A stretch of 5,762 bases of DNA, taken from assembly GCA_022574115.1 (NCBI GenBank), contig JACZSS010000214.1, forward strand, positions 1-5,762, in the 5' to 3' direction. Of this stretch, positions 5,131-5,762 are shown piece after piece. Within the stretch, counting starts at the first letter, position 1. Each line of letters opens with the position of its first letter. The DNA is from Candidatus Heimdallarchaeota archaeon (GTDB lineage Archaea > Asgardarchaeota > Heimdallarchaeia > Heimdallarchaeales > Kariarchaeaceae). Both the position numbers and the translations under genes were made by a program. The notes beneath the pieces were generated by a model that searched no databases, was not told where the DNA came from, and saw only the letters and a list, made by a program, of their open reading frames with translations.

Positions 5131-5168
5131 ATTCTCAAACAGTTTCTATGTAAGTTAAGCATGCCCCG
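5131..5168 (-). repeat. right terminal inverted repeat of the IS
   Basis: 38 bp ending atgccccg; its reverse complement aligns ungapped to 2731-2768 with six mismatches. It lies 20 bp after the transposase stop codon, so the right end is very compact compared with the left, which has 185 bp before the first possible start. Confidence 0.88.
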
Positions 5169-5233
5169 AGGTGTAATTTAACAGGATTTTTGATTGAATT
5201 GTTGAATAAGGGTTTTAATTTGCTAATTTAAGG

Positions 5234-5240
5234 CTTATAA
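5234..5240 (+). promoter_or_regulatory. TATA-like box for the 146-aa gene
   Basis: CTTATAA lies about 46-52 nt before the ATG at 5286, so a transcript start about 25-30 nt downstream would leave a leader of roughly 20 nt. It sits just outside the right IS end, so the gene appears to keep its own promoter. Confidence 0.38.
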
Positions 5241-5285
5241 TTCGCGTAGTATGTACATGATTTTATTTTGGGTAGAATTTATTTG

Positions 5286-5726
5286 ATGATGGATTACTCT
5301 GCTCTCACTCCTTACGTGATATTGATAATAGGAATACTGTGGTCGTGGTTTGTGGTGCATCGAGTCACCAAGAACAACCGAAAGAAGCACATACAAGAAA
5401 AATTATACGCTTCGTTCGCTACTGCACATTCCAAAACATTAGAATTGATCCAAGTCATGGGCGTCAAAGGGATAAAAAACACTGATGAACTCGATGCTAA
5501 AACTATGTTAGATTTTGGAAAAATTATAGGTGACCAAGCAGGTGCCGTGTACAGGTTAATGGGGTTAACCGAAATCTATGTCGATGAACAAACTACAAGA
5601 GATGAAATAAACGACAACCTGAAAGCCTTGCTAAATATATCACAATTAATCGATCAAGAACCCCATGTTGAAATATACAAAGTGTGGGAAAATATGATAC
5701 AAATTATCAAAAACGCAAAATTATAG
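5286..5726 (+). CDS. single-pass membrane-anchored helical protein
   Basis: 146 aa from the ATG at 5286 (a second ATG follows directly at 5289; a TTG at 5268 would add six residues). Residues 9-25 (TPYVILIIGILWSWFVV) form one membrane helix, followed by a basic stop-transfer patch (HRVTKNNRKKH), so the remaining ~110 residues would lie in the cytoplasm. That part is mixed charge and mostly helical, with no Cys, no obvious catalytic motif and no repeats. The stop is TAG at 5724-5726. Family not recognised. It lies 117 bp after the IS and in the same direction as the 98-aa membrane protein before it, so the two could once have been neighbours split by the IS. Confidence 0.72.
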   Translation: MMDYSALTPYVILIIGILWSWFVVHRVTKNNRKKHIQEKLYASFATAHSKTLELIQVMGVKGIKNTDELDAKTMLDFGKIIGDQAGAVYRLMGLTEIYVDEQTTRDEINDNLKALLNISQLIDQEPHVEIYKVWENMIQIIKNAKL

Positions 5727-5762
5727 TTACTCTCGATACTTTCGGATACCCTCGTTATCTGC

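Larger units (their letters stand above)
2731..5168 (+). mobile_element. complete ISAzo13-family insertion sequence, about 2.44 kb
   Basis: The element is bounded by 38-bp terminal inverted repeats beginning cggggcat at 2731 and ending atgccccg at 5168 (32 of 38 positions match). It contains a single long transposase gene. Ends of one or two bases either way are possible; T2730 and A5169 also pair. No clear target-site duplication abuts the ends. A TTAACA direct repeat is seen at 2724-2729 and 5178-5183, but the right copy lies nine bases outside the repeat. Intact ORF, intact DDE residues and intact ends suggest a recently active element. It is larger than typical members because of the extended transposase. 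Confidence 0.88.

Noticed and set aside
5251..5286. 11-codon ORF ending in TGATG at the start of the 146-aa gene
   Set aside because: Too short to tell from chance in AT-rich DNA and lacks an SD.
1..5762. CRISPR array or long tandem DNA repeats
   Set aside because: No regularly spaced identical repeats are present; the only tandem units are the diverged 84-bp finger-coding repeats.

Overview
The window is AT-rich and reads most naturally as archaeal chromosome or an archaeal integrated element; no 16S or other marker gene is present, so the lineage is not determined. Two things point to archaea. Several genes lack a Shine-Dalgarno sequence and have TATA-like boxes about 25-30 nt before the start codon. 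Three small genes on the minus strand also share a (A/T)GTGAT-N3-ATG start context that matches the anti-SD. An AT-rich uncultivated archaeon (Asgard type, for example) would fit, but that is a guess.

Layout. Positions 1-152 are the C-terminal end of an EamA/DMT-type transporter. Positions 257-1213 (+) encode a complete haloalkane dehalogenase of the HLD-I/DhlA type with all five functional residues visible. Positions 1147-2310 (-) hold a compact run of five or six very small genes: a possible 21-aa leader ORF, a 53-aa Cys-motif protein, an 88-aa C2-C2 zinc-finger protein, a 42-aa extremely basic protein, a 92-aa four-Cys HiPIP-like protein, and an 82-aa basic ORF. The last of these runs into the 3' end of the dehalogenase. 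Stop and start codons are interleaved, which looks like a co-translated virus- or plasmid-like module. The 21-, 53- and 42-aa ORFs are shorter than usual gene-calling cut-offs and were read by hand.

Positions 2420-2716 (+) encode a 98-aa two-helix membrane protein, transcribed divergently from the small-gene module. Fourteen bases after it begins a complete insertion sequence (2731-5168) bounded by 38-bp terminal inverted repeats that match at 32 of 38 positions. It carries one 718-codon transposase of the ISAzo13 (DDE) family. After the IS, 5286-5726 (+) encodes a 146-aa single-pass membrane protein of unknown function.

The most notable feature is the transposase. Its DDE core, with an HTH in front, is typical of ISAzo13, but it is flanked by an N-terminal CxxC...CxxC zinc ribbon and a C-terminal tandem array of four 28-residue CCHC fingers (C-x2-C-x14-H-x3-C). 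The last finger has lost its final Cys. This domain layout, together with subterminal repeats at both IS ends, suggests a multi-finger end-recognition system. The second item of interest is the small-gene module, which may be a remnant of an archaeal mobile element cut off inside its last gene.
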